From assembly GCA_031257835.1 (NCBI GenBank), contig JAIRNY010000006.1, positions 1 through 56,259 on the forward strand: a DNA stretch of 56,259 bases, written 5' to 3'. A model generated the notes under the pieces. The model had not been told where the DNA came from and made no database searches. It worked only from the letters and a program-made list of their open reading frames with translations. Source of the stretch: Candidatus Endomicrobiellum cryptotermitis (lineage in GTDB: Bacteria > Elusimicrobiota > Endomicrobiia > Endomicrobiales > Endomicrobiaceae). The position numbers were made by a program, and so were the translations under genes. Each line of letters begins with the position of its first letter. The stretch's first letter is position 1. This document shows positions 55,997 to 56,259 of this stretch, piece by piece.

Positions 55997-56024
55997 TTTT
56001 GGGTTTTGTGTGATTTACGAGGAT

Positions 56025-56096
56025 GCCGGGGTGGCTCAGTGGTAGAGCACCTCCTTGGTAAGGAGGTGGCCGCGGGTTCAATTCCCGCCCTCGGCT
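56025..56096 (+). tRNA. tRNA-Thr (GGT anticodon)
   Basis: The acceptor stem GCCGGGG (56025-56031) pairs with CCTCGGC (56089-56095). The anticodon stem CCTCC / GGAGG encloses TTGGTAA with anticodon GGT. The T arm GGGTTCAATTCCC is canonical. CCA is not encoded. tuf follows 48 bases downstream, as in the E. coli thrU-tyrU-glyT-thrT-tufB operon. Confidence 0.96.
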
Positions 56097-56144
56097 TATT
56101 TTTGTAAAAAAAGATCATAATAAAAATAGGAGCGAACCAAAAAA

Positions 56145-56259
56145 ATGGCAAAGAAGAAATTTGACAGGAGCAAGCCACATGTAAACATAGGGACGATAGG
56201 GCACGTAGACCACGGAAAGACGACGTTAACAGCAGCGATCACGAAGGTACAGGGAGAAA
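56145..56259 (+). CDS. tuf: Elongation factor Tu, 5' part (runs off the window)
   Basis: EF-Tu brings aminoacyl-tRNA to the ribosome. The visible 38 residues begin [20 protein letters not shown] and include the P-loop GHVDHGKTT. The ATG at 56145 follows AGGAG by 12 bases. Codon use (acg, gta, ata, agg) differs clearly from most genes in the window, as expected for a very highly expressed gene. The frame is open to the window end. Confidence 0.97.
   Translation, partial: MAKKKFDRSKPHVNIGTIGHVDHGKTTLTAAITKVQGE

Noticed and set aside
55783-56178. Minus-strand reading frame of 131 codons over the end of the window
   Set aside because: It lies across three tRNA genes and the tuf start. The RAGIEPAATSLPRRCSTTEP-type sequence is the well-known false translation of tRNA genes.

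Overview
The window looks like a piece of a small, AT-rich, gene-losing chromosome of an anaerobic Gram-negative bacterium. It keeps a normal set of housekeeping genes and outer-membrane genes (LptE, beta-barrel remnants, bactofilin). It also carries many pseudogenes with frameshifts and stops, and a block of oxygen-defence enzymes typical of strict anaerobes (flavodiiron protein, superoxide reductase, rubrerythrin, rubredoxin). My best guess is an Elusimicrobiota member close to the termite-flagellate endosymbionts (Endomicrobium). This is inferred from gene content and decay pattern; no database was searched.

Layout. 1-1.3 kb: decayed AAA-ATPase/PD-(D/E)XK gene and a second remnant, both unusually purine-rich. 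1.3-8.2 kb: pheT, an FAD-linked oxidase and a secreted M16 peptidase. 8.2-13.7 kb: purine genes purC-purS-purL and purQ, interrupted twice by a composite intergenic repeat that carries a small terminal-inverted-repeat element. 13.9-15.9 kb: envelope operon (M23 peptidase, bactofilin, SurA-N-like protein). 16.1-17.6 kb: argF and a broken maf. 17.8-22 kb: zapB-like gene, zapA, a probable 6S RNA, rarA, 5-formyl-THF cyclo-ligase and rny. 22.3-27.3 kb: xseA-xseB-ispA-dxs-tlyA. 27.5-31.6 kb: leuS-lptE-holA. 31.5-37.2 kb: a gene graveyard with remnants of an autotransporter, a Fic protein, an MBOAT acyltransferase with an SGNH partner, and a DUF4143 ATPase. 37.6-45.1 kb: moxR-DUF58-bat aerotolerance operon. 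45.2-49.6 kb: rubredoxin, a cysteine-desulfurase-like protein, IscU, a 12-Cys protein, flavodiiron protein, superoxide reductase and rubrerythrin. 49.6-52.6 kb: further repeats and remnants around an intact SpoU-type methyltransferase on the minus strand. 52.7-55.4 kb: pgi and rlmN. 55.8-56.3 kb: tRNA-Tyr, tRNA-Gly and tRNA-Thr, then the start of tuf.

How it fits together. The 12 kb from moxR to rubrerythrin reads as one aerotolerance and metal-centre block. Bat proteins, O2- and superoxide-reducing enzymes, their rubredoxin electron carrier and Fe-S assembly genes sit on one strand with short gaps. The most surprising item is the cysteine-desulfurase-like protein in this block. It keeps the catalytic cysteine but has valine where the PLP-binding lysine should be, serine where the preceding histidine should be, and a His/Cys-rich tail. 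It is followed by IscU and a tiny 12-Cys protein, so this may be a variant Fe-S assembly cassette or a desulfurase that has lost activity.
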